Positions 1 through 7,446 of a stretch of 64,000 bases of DNA are shown in pieces (position 1 is the first letter of the stretch; each line of letters begins with the position of its first letter). Source of the stretch: Aeromicrobium senzhongii (GTDB taxonomy: Bacteria; Actinomycetota; Actinomycetes; Propionibacteriales; Nocardioidaceae); the NCBI RefSeq assembly GCF_014334735.1, contig NZ_CP060587.1, forward strand, positions 2,914,001-2,978,000, in the 5' to 3' direction. The position numbers were made by a program, and so were the translations under genes. The notes under the pieces are model-generated. The model was not told the origin of the DNA. It was given only the letters and a program-made list of their open reading frames with translations, and did not search any database.

Positions 1-908
1 ACCCGGTGCCGGCCGATGGCACGGACGAACGCCTCGGAGATCGCCTGCATGCCGCCCTTGGGGTGAAGCATCTGCATCGCCTGGTCCCAGCCGCTCTCGA
101 AAGAGAAGTAGTTGCCGATCCCACTGGCGAACACGTCGGAGAGGCTGAAGGGCTCGGTCGGCGTACCGGCGGTGACACCGGGCTCGACCGAGTAGCCGCG
201 CCGGCCGCTGCCGGTGTACTTGAAGCTCGCGGCCGGGTCGCCGGGCACCTTGGGACCGATCGATCCGAAACTGCGGGCGAAGGAGATGATGCGTTCCTTG
301 TCCTCGGTCGTCACGTACTGGTCGAGCGCACCCTGGTCGGTCGCCTTGGCCAGCAGCTCGGCCACGTAGCCGTACGTGTCGGCCTTGGCCTCGCGGTGCC
401 TGATCGCCTGGCCCGACAACCCGTGATCCCCCGAGCGCCACAGGTAGCCGTGGGCGTTCTGGTTGACGAACGTCTCGAGCTCGACCCCCAGTTCGCGGCA
501 GTAGTCGACCGTGACGTGGTGCTGCGGCAGGCGCCCCGCACCAGCGTTCATCCACTGGCCCCGACTGAATCCGGCGCGCTGGGTCTGACCGACGGTGTCC
601 GTCACCTTGTCTCCACCCTGGACGGTCCAGGCGCGGCCACCGGGCCGCTCGTTGGCCTCCAGCACCGTGACGTCGTAGCCACCCTTGAGCAGCTCGTACG
701 CGGCGGTGAGGCCCGCAACGCCAGCGCCGAGAATCACGACGCTCTTGCGACCGTGACGCCCCAGCGACCCCGGCTTGAGCGGGTTGAACGGAGGGGTGTT
801 GGCCTGGGCGGCCGAGGTCATTCCCAGCGAGCCCATCGTGTGGAGCATGACTCCGGCGCCACCGGCGACGCCCACCTTCTGAAGAAAGTCCCTCCGAGTT
901 TGTTGCAT
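1..908 (-). CDS. Tat-exported flavin monoamine oxidase family protein (3' part cut by window edge)
   Basis: FAD-dependent amine oxidase; the family oxidatively deaminates amines or amino acids. About 302 N-terminal residues are visible. They begin with a twin-arginine signal (RRDFLQK at residues 5-11, a Gly/Ala-rich hydrophobic stretch, then an AQA-like cleavage site near 36). A dinucleotide-binding motif GAGVAG (61-66) and the amine-oxidase motif LEANERPGGRAWT (83-95) follow. The start is fixed by an AGGAGG ribosome site just upstream. The substrate-defining C-terminal half lies outside the window, so the substrate is unknown. It sits directly beside tatB, tatA and tatC, the machinery its signal needs. 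Confident in the family, not in the substrate. Confidence 0.9.
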   Translation of the reverse strand, partial: MQQTRRDFLQKVGVAGGAGVMLHTMGSLGMTSAAQANTPPFNPLKPGSLGRHGRKSVVILGAGVAGLTAAYELLKGGYDVTVLEANERPGGRAWTVQGGDKVTDTVGQTQRAGFSRGQWMNAGAGRLPQHHVTVDYCRELGVELETFVNQNAHGYLWRSGDHGLSGQAIRHREAKADTYGYVAELLAKATDQGALDQYVTTEDKERIISFARSFGSIGPKVPGDPAASFKYTGSGRRGYSVEPGVTAGTPTEPFSLSDVFASGIGNYFSFESGWDQAMQMLHPKGGMQAISEAFVRAIGRHR

Positions 909-1265
909 GTGTTTCCTCCTGGACCAAGGTCTGTGACTGCGAACGGTCGCCCGAGAACATCCACCGGACGAACAGGAAGTTATGGAGGGGCCGTTTCGGC
1001 CACGGCACTCGTGGATGCCACTGAGGTAAACAGTCACTTACTCCGGCGACGGCAGACGCCGGGACCTCCGACAGCCTCGGATCCCAAGGAAAACATCGGG
1101 GCGACGGCCAGCTGGTGACCGTCTCGAGCGCATCCGCGTCGAAACACCAACGTCATCGGGGCACGTCACCGGATCGGTCGCGGGCAGCGGCCGAACGCGT
1201 CGCCGGCTGGCGGGGAGGGGGCGGACCGCGGGCGCCCGGCCGCGCCGGACTGCGGCCCGTGACGG
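909..1265. other. Intergenic stretch between the amine oxidase and tatB
   Basis: No convincing gene. It should hold the promoter of the leftward amine oxidase. A small inverted repeat GTAA-N8-TTAC at 1026-1041 could be an operator for it, but no clear promoter boxes accompany it. The rest is GC-rich and featureless to my reading. Confidence 0.4.
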
Positions 1266-1499
1266 TCAGCGGCGCTGGGCGTCCTCGTCGGTCGAGAAGT
1301 ACTCGTCGAGGTCGAGATCGGCCTTCAGGTCCAGGTCGATCTGGGACTCCAGGTCCTCGCGCAGCCGCTGCGAATGCTCACGGAGCTCGCGGATCGTACG
1401 GCCGGCCGTGCGGGCCATGTGCGGCAACCGCTCAGGGCCGAAGACCACGAGCGCCACGAAGGCGAGCAACGCGAGCTCCAGCGGGCCGAGTCCGAACAT
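1266..1499 (-). CDS. tatB: Sec-independent protein translocase subunit TatB-like
   Basis: Small Tat translocase subunit, 77 residues. One N-terminal membrane helix (residues 5-20) is followed by the hinge motif FGPERLP and an amphipathic, charged helix. The Glu after GP in that motif is typical of TatB rather than TatA. The acidic tail ends in RR. A TAGCGT -10 box at 1506-1511 sits 6 bases before the ATG, so the mRNA is probably leaderless. Divergent from tatA-tatC and next to a Tat substrate. A TatA-type role cannot be ruled out from so short a sequence. Confidence 0.85.
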   Translation of the reverse strand: MFGLGPLELALLAFVALVVFGPERLPHMARTAGRTIRELREHSQRLREDLESQIDLDLKADLDLDEYFSTDEDAQRR

Positions 1500-1505
1500 G
1501 CCGCG

Positions 1506-1511
1506 ACGCTA
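1506..1511 (-). promoter_or_regulatory. -10 box of tatB (leaderless transcript)
   Basis: TAGCGT on the minus strand, six bases upstream of the tatB ATG. With this spacing transcription would begin at or next to the start codon. Confidence 0.5.
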
Positions 1512-1559
1512 ACACGCACCGCTGGTCCGGTCGCAAGGCTGAATCGGCCGGGAAACACA

Positions 1560-1590
1560 GGTTTCACGCGATCGTCTCGACGGTGAAACC
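1560..1590. promoter_or_regulatory. Inverted repeat between divergent tatB and tatA promoters
   Basis: GGTTTCAC (1560-1567) and GTGAAACC (1583-1590) form an 8-bp perfect inverted repeat with a 15-base spacer. It lies upstream of both transcription units, so an operator is more likely than a terminator. Confidence 0.35.
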
Positions 1591-1609
1591 CGCCATCTGG
1601 GGTGCTGGC

Positions 1610-1615
1610 TAGCGT
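1610..1615 (+). promoter_or_regulatory. -10 box of tatA-tatC
   Basis: TAGCGT preceded by TGGC, about 33 bases before the tatA ATG. The short leader carries a GGAG ribosome site. No clear -35 box. Confidence 0.4.
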
Positions 1616-1647
1616 GATGAGGGCACACCCACCACGGATGGAGAACC

Positions 1648-1881
1648 ATGCCTCATCTCGGCCCCACCGAACTGCTCATGATCGTCGGCGTCGTGGTCCT
1701 GCTCTTCGGCGGACGCAAGCTGCCCGAGCTGGCCCGCGGCACCGGACAGGCCCTGCGCATCTTCAAGTCCGAGGTCACCCAGCCCGACGAGCTGACGGCT
1801 GAGACCGACTCCCGGCCGACGTCGGACGTCGATCCGATCGCGACCGAGGTCGTCGCCGAGCCGACCAACCCGCGTTCCTGA
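1648..1881 (+). CDS. tatA: Sec-independent protein translocase subunit TatA
   Basis: Pore-forming Tat subunit, 77 residues. It has an N-terminal membrane helix (residues 6-20), the TatA hinge [11 protein letters not shown], an amphipathic helix and an acidic, Thr/Pro-containing tail. The basic residue in FGGRKLP separates it from the divergent TatB-like neighbour (GPERLP). ATG is preceded by GGAG. It is followed after four bases by tatC, so the two are co-transcribed. Confidence 0.93.
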   Translation: MPHLGPTELLMIVGVVVLLFGGRKLPELARGTGQALRIFKSEVTQPDELTAETDSRPTSDVDPIATEVVAEPTNPRS

Positions 1882-1885
1882 ACCC

Positions 1886-2701
1886 TTGTCCACCGTCGGC
1901 ACGCTCCGGGCCAAGCTCCGGCGCCGCACGGCCGCGAGCCGGCCCGGTGCGGCGATGACCTTCACCGACCATCTGCGCGAGTTGCGCCGACGTTCGGTCA
2001 GGGCCGTCGTCGCGATGGCCCTCGGAACCGCTGTCGCCTGGCTCTTGTTCGAGCCGATCTTCACCTGGCTCGTGGCCCCGTATGCCGAGGTCAAGCCCGT
2101 CCTCGCCGAGCGGGGCATCGACACCACTCTCGTCTTCACCGGGATCGGCGGCGCGTTCCAGTTCCAGCTGAAGGTCTCGATCGTCGCGGGATTCGTGCTG
2201 TCGAGCCCGTGGTGGATCTGGCAGGTGTGGGCCTACGTCGTGCCCGCGCTGCACCACGGCGAGAAGCGCGCCGCGCTCACCCTCAGTGCCGTCTGCACGC
2301 CGCTGTTCCTCGCCGGCGCCTGGTTCGGCTACCTGATCCTGCCGCGTGCCATCGAGTTCCTCGTCGGGTTCGTCCCCCAGAACGCCGAGTCCCTGCTCAC
2401 CGGGGCGGACTACCTGGACTTCTCCTTGCGCATCATGCTGGTGTTCGCCGTCGCCGCGCAGCTGCCCGTCGTCATCGTGATGCTGCACCGCCTCGGGATG
2501 ATCAACGGACCCCAACTCGTGCATGCCCGACCGTGGATCATCACCGGCATCTTCGCGTTCGCGGGAATCGCCACCCCCACGGTCGACCCGGTCACGATGG
2601 CGCTGCTCGCCACGCCGATGGTCGTGCTGTACGGCGTGGCCGAGGTGATCGTCAGGGTGCGCGAACGCCGGGGCGCTGTGACGCCGGTCGCCGCGCCCTG
2701 A
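1886..2701 (+). CDS. tatC: Sec-independent protein translocase subunit TatC
   Basis: Receptor subunit of the Tat translocase that recognises twin-arginine signals. As called it is 271 residues, with the usual six membrane helices after the cytoplasmic N-terminal motif DHLRELRRR. TTG at 1886 lies four bases after the tatA stop and suits translational coupling. An ATG at 1955, just before the DHLREL motif, is the alternative start and gives a more typical length. It forms an operon with tatA. Confidence 0.93.
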   Translation: MSTVGTLRAKLRRRTAASRPGAAMTFTDHLRELRRRSVRAVVAMALGTAVAWLLFEPIFTWLVAPYAEVKPVLAERGIDTTLVFTGIGGAFQFQLKVSIVAGFVLSSPWWIWQVWAYVVPALHHGEKRAALTLSAVCTPLFLAGAWFGYLILPRAIEFLVGFVPQNAESLLTGADYLDFSLRIMLVFAVAAQLPVVIVMLHRLGMINGPQLVHARPWIITGIFAFAGIATPTVDPVTMALLATPMVVLYGVAEVIVRVRERRGAVTPVAAP

Positions 2702-2708
2702 CCATCGC

Positions 2709-4580
2709 TCAGCCCAACAGCGCCTCGGACAGCTCGCGCAGGATGCCGTAGCCGTTCTGCGTCAGGATCGACTCGGCGTGGAACTGGATCCCGCGGTAGT
2801 GCGGTCCGGCGACGAGGTGGATGTCGCCCGGCTCCGGGTCGGTCTCGACCGTGACGCCCTCGGGCAGGCCCGCCTCGGGGACCCGGCCGACGAAGGTGTT
2901 GTAGAAGCCCACCGTCTCGGTGCGGCCCAGCACCGGCAGCGCGCTCTGGGTTCCCTGGAAGACGATGTCCTTGTAGACCAGGTCCAGCCCCAGCGCGTCG
3001 CACAGCGTCTGGTGACCCAGGCAGATCGCCAGGAACGGCTGGCCCCGGTCCAGGAGCCGGCGGGTGGCACGGCGCAGCACCGAGATCTTGGCGTCGTCAC
3101 CGTCGCGCGGGTCGCCGGGGCCGGGGCCGATCACGACGAGGTCGTGGTCGTCGAGGGCGCCCTCGGTCCACTCGTCGTGCCGGACGATGTCGGTGGTCAT
3201 GCCCATGACGCCGAAGACGTGCGACAGCATGTTGACGAAGTCGTCCTCACCGTCCAGGACGACCACGCGCTTGCCCGACAGCGAAGGAACCTGCGGCGTG
3301 CCGGACTGGTCGCTCAGCCAGAACTGGCTGAGTCGCTGGTTGCGCGAACCCAGCGCGATGAGCACGTCGTCCTCGCGGGTGAACGCGTCGAACCCCTCGA
3401 CCGGCTCGGGCGCGGACTCGACCAGGCCGAAGGCGCTCAGGACGCCCGAGGCCTTCGCCCAGGTCTCCTTCGTCTCGTACTCGGCGTCCGAGTCGCGCAC
3501 GAGTGTCGCACCGGCCGCAACGGTGAGGTGTCCGTCCAGGTCGACGTCGGCCGTCCGGATCAGGATCGGGGCGTCGAGACGCGGGGCGCCCTGCTCGTCG
3601 CGCCCCATCAGCGCCGCGACACTGGCGTAGTAGCCACGACCCTGCGGCTCGTACTGCTTGATCAGGCGACACGCGTTCTCGACCGGGCTGCCCGTGACCG
3701 TGGCGGCGAACATCGAGTCGCGCAGGATGTCGCGCGGATCGAGGTCGGTGCGGCCGGCCAGCAGGTACTCCGTGTGCACGAGGTGGCTCATCGGCTTGAG
3801 GTACGGCCCCAGCACGAGGCCGCCCTCGTGGCAGAGGTCGCACATCATCTTGAGCTCCTCGTCGACGACCATGAAGAGCTCGTAGATCTCCTTCTCGTCG
3901 GACAGGAACCTCAGCAGCTCGCGCTTGCGGTCGGCGTGGGTCTCGAGGCCGCGCATGCGGAACGTGCCGCTGATCGGGTTCATCCGCAGCTGTCCGGCGT
4001 CGAGGCTGACGTGCCGCTCGGGGCTGGCCCCGATCAGGTAGCGGTCGCCGGTGAAGATGCAGAACGTCCAGAACGCCCCCCTCTCGCGCTCCAGCAGCCG
4101 GCGGAAGACCGACAACGCCGCCGCGTGGCCCCAGTCGGCGACGGTCGCGCGATAGCGACGTCCGATGACGAGGTTGGCGCCCTCGCCCTGACCGATCTCG
4201 TCGTCGATGATCCGCTGGGCCATCGCCGCGTACTCCTCGTCCGAGGTCTCGAAGCCACCGCGGTCGGCCAGTTCGATCTGGTCCGACGGCAGCACCTCGA
4301 GCAGATCGGCGAGGGCGACGTCCTGGTTGAACCGCGCCTCGATGACCGACAGCGGGGTCCCGTCCTGGTGTGCCTCGAAGCCGCGCTCGGCGACCTGCGC
4401 GAAGGGCACCAGCACGAGGTGGTCCCACGCCGGGCCGGGCCCCTCCGCGAGGGGGACCTCGGCGAGCTTCTCGACGTCGTGGCGCGGGCCGCCGATGAGC
4501 GTGACCCGATCGGTCTCGCGCCCGCGGATCAGGGCGAACGCCGGCTGGGCCAGCAGGTCGTCGAGCATCTGGTGCGTCAT
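2709..4580 (-). CDS. Anthranilate synthase, fused TrpE-TrpG (PhzE-like)
   Basis: Chorismate-utilising enzyme with its glutamine amidotransferase in one 623-residue chain. The chorismate-binding domain covers roughly residues 120-400 (including NPISGTFRMRG). The class-I amidotransferase domain begins near 436, with GPGPGDP, the nucleophile in AICLGHQ (Cys520) and the His601/Glu603 pair in FHAES. Such fusions serve tryptophan synthesis in actinomycetes and aminodeoxyisochorismate synthesis (PhzE) in phenazine producers. No phenazine genes are nearby, and a leader with tandem Trp codons precedes it, so a tryptophan role is favoured. The ATG lies 30 bases past a strong hairpin. Confidence 0.88.
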   Translation of the reverse strand: MTHQMLDDLLAQPAFALIRGRETDRVTLIGGPRHDVEKLAEVPLAEGPGPAWDHLVLVPFAQVAERGFEAHQDGTPLSVIEARFNQDVALADLLEVLPSDQIELADRGGFETSDEEYAAMAQRIIDDEIGQGEGANLVIGRRYRATVADWGHAAALSVFRRLLERERGAFWTFCIFTGDRYLIGASPERHVSLDAGQLRMNPISGTFRMRGLETHADRKRELLRFLSDEKEIYELFMVVDEELKMMCDLCHEGGLVLGPYLKPMSHLVHTEYLLAGRTDLDPRDILRDSMFAATVTGSPVENACRLIKQYEPQGRGYYASVAALMGRDEQGAPRLDAPILIRTADVDLDGHLTVAAGATLVRDSDAEYETKETWAKASGVLSAFGLVESAPEPVEGFDAFTREDDVLIALGSRNQRLSQFWLSDQSGTPQVPSLSGKRVVVLDGEDDFVNMLSHVFGVMGMTTDIVRHDEWTEGALDDHDLVVIGPGPGDPRDGDDAKISVLRRATRRLLDRGQPFLAICLGHQTLCDALGLDLVYKDIVFQGTQSALPVLGRTETVGFYNTFVGRVPEAGLPEGVTVETDPEPGDIHLVAGPHYRGIQFHAESILTQNGYGILRELSEALLG

Positions 4581-4610
4581 CGTGGTCTTCTTCCCGCGGT
4601 CGGACGAACG

Positions 4611-4642
4611 ACGCCCAGACCGCCATGTGGGGGTCTGGGCGT
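4611..4642 (-). terminator. Attenuator hairpin upstream of the trpE-trpG fusion
   Basis: An 11-bp perfect stem (4611-4621 with 4632-4642) and a 10-base loop lie between the leader peptide and the structural gene. There is no U-tract, as is common for GC-rich terminators. A smaller competing stem, CCTCC/GGAGG (4658-4671), overlaps the leader stop codon. Confidence 0.6.
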
Positions 4643-4661
4643 GGGTACGTCGACAGTCCTC

Positions 4662-4697
4662 CTAGCGGAGGTGCCACCAGCAGCTGGTCGTCGACAT
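4662..4697 (-). CDS. trpL: trp leader peptide (MSTTSCWWHLR)
   Basis: Eleven-codon ORF with two adjacent TGG codons (residues 7-8) ending just before a structured region and the trpE-trpG start. A -10 box TACGCT (4704-4709) stands six bases before its ATG, so transcription should begin directly at the peptide. Tandem Trp codons followed by alternative hairpins are the hallmark of ribosome-mediated attenuation, which is known for tryptophan genes in actinomycetes. The peptide is read from sequence; the regulation is inferred. Confidence 0.75.
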   Translation of the reverse strand: MSTTSCWWHLR

Positions 4698-4703
4698 GGC
4701 GCC

Positions 4704-4709
4704 AGCGTA
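4704..4709 (-). promoter_or_regulatory. -10 box of the trp leader transcript
   Basis: TACGCT on the minus strand, six bases before the leader ATG. No convincing -35 box. It lies just outside the end of the sulfotransferase-like gene. Confidence 0.45.
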
Positions 4710-4739
4710 CCCGTCCCGGCCGGGCGTTCGCGGGCGGAG

Positions 4740-5921
4740 TCAGGCGAAGAGACGGCGCACCCGGTCGCGGGCGCGGCGCCACGTGGCGCGCGCGAACCCG
4801 GCAGTCGGCACCGGCTGGGCGCCGAGCATCGCCTCGGGAACCTTGCCGCCCCCGACGACCTCGGGCAGACCACTGGCGTGGACCAGACCCATCAGCGCGG
4901 CGGCACCCAGCTCCGGCGGCACCGAGGCGGTGGGCGTGCCCGCACCCTTGGGCCGCACACCGGAGGTGGGCATGGCGCCCAGCGACGCGGGATCGCCGAC
5001 GACATGGACACCGCTGGCCGCGATCCACGCGCCCATGCGACCACCGAGCTCGGCGGCCTCGCGGGCGGCCCACCGAGGCGTCAGCAACCGCGGCTCGTCC
5101 GGCGCCGGGGTGCGCTGCTGGAGGTACCGCGCGACACCGAACCGGATGGCGTGGTGATGCACCGCCTGTGGCAGCCCCGACTTCGCGAACTGGCGGTTGA
5201 ACTCGCGCAGCAGCTCGATCTCGGGCCAGGTCAGGGAGCGGTTGTCGACGACGGGGGTGCGCAGGGTGCCGGCCCGCAGCGAGAACAGGCCTTCGACGTC
5301 GCGCAGCAACTGCTCGGGGTCGGACTCGTCGAGCACCACCACGACGACTCGGTCCGGACCGACGACCTCGGCCCACCGGGCGACCAGCTGGTCGTGACGG
5401 TGCCGCCACCAGAACGACGGGGTCAACCGCGTGGTCTCGGCTTCGCGCAACATCGCCTTGAGCCACTTGCCGTAGCCGGTCTTCACCCCGTTCTGGACGT
5501 ACTGCTGCCACTGGGACGGCATGATCCGCGGCAGCGGTCGCAGCGTCACCAGCACGTAGGGGTTCTCGCCGCCGAGCTCGGCCACCGCGCGGCGGATCGC
5601 CGACTCGCGGGCGTCCGCGAAGAACTCGCTGCTGACCAGCACGACCCGGTCCCGGCTCTCCTGGACCTCCTTGACGAGGCGCCGCCACGGCCGGTCGGTG
5701 GCAGGAGCGTCGACCGGCGGCCGGGGGTTCTCGCCCGCAAGCATCGACAGGACCTCGTCGATCGGCTGGCTGGTGGTTCCGGCGTAGTGCAGACCCTGGG
5801 CCGCCACCGCGTCGCGCGCGTCGTGCAGGGACCGCTGCACCGAGGTCGTCCCCGTCTTGTGCGGGCCGATGTGCAGCACCCGCGCACCGGGCGGGAAGTG
5901 GAAGCTCGAGCGGAAGGTCAC
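4740..5921 (-). CDS. Sulfotransferase-like protein
   Basis: Resembles bacterial sulfotransferase-like proteins that bind PAPS through an N-terminal phosphosulfate loop, seen here as GPHKTGTTS near residue 20. The protein has 393 residues from a GTG start preceded by GAGGAGGG. A longer open frame upstream would overlap the previous gene. The C-terminal 100 residues contain a Gly/Pro-rich linker and a basic tail and resemble no domain I know. It starts ten bases after the metallophosphoesterase stop, so the two are probably co-transcribed. The acceptor substrate is unknown. Confidence 0.72.
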   Translation of the reverse strand: MTFRSSFHFPPGARVLHIGPHKTGTTSVQRSLHDARDAVAAQGLHYAGTTSQPIDEVLSMLAGENPRPPVDAPATDRPWRRLVKEVQESRDRVVLVSSEFFADARESAIRRAVAELGGENPYVLVTLRPLPRIMPSQWQQYVQNGVKTGYGKWLKAMLREAETTRLTPSFWWRHRHDQLVARWAEVVGPDRVVVVVLDESDPEQLLRDVEGLFSLRAGTLRTPVVDNRSLTWPEIELLREFNRQFAKSGLPQAVHHHAIRFGVARYLQQRTPAPDEPRLLTPRWAAREAAELGGRMGAWIAASGVHVVGDPASLGAMPTSGVRPKGAGTPTASVPPELGAAALMGLVHASGLPEVVGGGKVPEAMLGAQPVPTAGFARATWRRARDRVRRLFA

Positions 5922-5931
5922 GTCACCCTCC

Positions 5932-7446
5932 TCAGGGCGCCGCTGCCACGGGCAGGGTCGTGTACGCGCCGACGTCGATGACGGCACCGGGCTTGAACGT
6001 GACGACCTGGAGGCCGACGGCACGGCCGTCCTCGAAGGTCAGCACGGCCACCTGGGCGTCGCGACGCAGCTTGGTGCCGAGCGCGAACGCGTAGACCGCG
6101 CCACCGGTGGAGCCGATCGTCAACTGGGTCGACGTGCCGTTCGGCCCCTCGGTGCTGACCGGGCCCTCCTGACGGTGGAGGTGTCCGCTGATGGCCAGGT
6201 CGACGCACCCCTGCGCGACGGTGGCCTTGGCGGAAGCGGCGCTGTGGGTGGCCAGCAGGCTGACCTCGCCGTCCTCACACGCCGTGTCGGCCAGCGCGAC
6301 GTTCTGGTCGGTGATGGCGGAGATGTTGTCGTCCTCGTTGCCGTTGTAGCCGGCGGTCAGGCCCGAGCTGCGCGGATCGCTCTCACCGAGGATCCGCACG
6401 CCCTCGACCTCGACCGGCTCGCCGTCGAGCACGATGAAGTCGTGACGCTCCATCTCGTCGAGCACGTGGTCGCCGGTGTCGTGGTTGCCCGCGACGGCGA
6501 CGATCGGCAGGTCGGCGAAGGTCTGACGCAGCGACTTGATGCTGAAGGCCTCCCAGGACGCACCGTTCGACGTGTCGTCGCCGAGGTCGAGCACGAAGGA
6601 CGCGTCGGCGGCGTCGGCGACCTCGCGGGCAACGGGGTCCATGCCGACGTTGTTGTGCCGATCGGTGACGACCAGCGCGGTGGTCTGACCCGGCTCGGGG
6701 GCGCGGACGGCGATGCCCTTCGCCTTCTCGGCCAGGTCCGAGTAGAACGACAGCGACGCCTGGTAGGTGTCGAGCGCGCCCTGGACGATGGCCTTGCTGG
6801 TGGCGGTGGCCGCCCCCCGCGAGATCTCGACCTTGTCCAGGCGTGGCTCGTCGGGCAGCTCGGGGAACTCCTGGCGGATCGGGACCCAGGCCACCTCGCG
6901 CTCGGTGTCGGGGTCCTGCGCATAGGCCATGACCGCGCCCAGCACCACGATCACCAGGACGCCCATGACCAACGCGGGGCGCGGGTCGGGCGGCCACGCC
7001 TCACGCAGCTCGCGGCGACGCCGGGGACCCAGCGCCCACCACACGCCGCCCACGACGACCATCGCGACGACGCCGGCGGCGACGCCCCGCTGCAGGGCCG
7101 CCAGGGCCATGTCGGTCATCTCGGAGGTCATCGCGGCGATCTCGCCCTCGGGCTGGCTCGCGATCGCCGCGTCCTGCGCGAGGACGCGCTCGAGGTCGGT
7201 GTCGGGGCTGTCCCGCAGCACGACCTCGGCGCCGATGCCCAGCACGGCGTCCGAGGGCATGCGCAGCTCGGGCAGCAGCGGTCCGGCCACGATCGTCACG
7301 TGGCCGTCGAAGGTGGGACTGGCGGTGGCGTTGTGGGCGCCGATCGTGACGGCCCGCTCCGTGTCGAGGAACGTCGCCGCGGTGACGGGCACGGCCACGA
7401 CCAACCCGACGATCGCCAGGGCGAGCGCCGCGAGGGCACGGCTCAC
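5932..7446 (-). CDS. Membrane-anchored metallophosphoesterase
   Basis: Calcineurin-like phosphoesterase of 504 residues. An N-terminal membrane segment and two further helices around residues 115-170 precede an external catalytic domain. Metal-binding motifs appear in order: VTDRHNN, DLGDD, AGNHDT, ATHSA and SGHLHR. The DRH in place of the usual DxH with a small residue is seen in this group. GTG at 7446 overlaps the stop of the helicase gene by GTGA, so translation is coupled. The substrate is unknown. Confidence 0.82.
   Translation of the reverse strand: MSRALAALALAIVGLVVAVPVTAATFLDTERAVTIGAHNATASPTFDGHVTIVAGPLLPELRMPSDAVLGIGAEVVLRDSPDTDLERVLAQDAAIASQPEGEIAAMTSEMTDMALAALQRGVAAGVVAMVVVGGVWWALGPRRRRELREAWPPDPRPALVMGVLVIVVLGAVMAYAQDPDTEREVAWVPIRQEFPELPDEPRLDKVEISRGAATATSKAIVQGALDTYQASLSFYSDLAEKAKGIAVRAPEPGQTTALVVTDRHNNVGMDPVAREVADAADASFVLDLGDDTSNGASWEAFSIKSLRQTFADLPIVAVAGNHDTGDHVLDEMERHDFIVLDGEPVEVEGVRILGESDPRSSGLTAGYNGNEDDNISAITDQNVALADTACEDGEVSLLATHSAASAKATVAQGCVDLAISGHLHRQEGPVSTEGPNGTSTQLTIGSTGGAVYAFALGTKLRRDAQVAVLTFEDGRAVGLQVVTFKPGAVIDVGAYTTLPVAAAP

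Noticed and set aside
2709..4580. Phenazine biosynthesis locus (PhzE)
   Set aside because: No other phz genes nearby, and the Trp-rich leader points to tryptophan control.
2778..5981. A 1067-codon rightward open frame across the trpE-trpG and sulfotransferase genes
   Set aside because: Antisense to clear genes on the other strand; long empty frames are expected at this GC content and the translation has no domain features.
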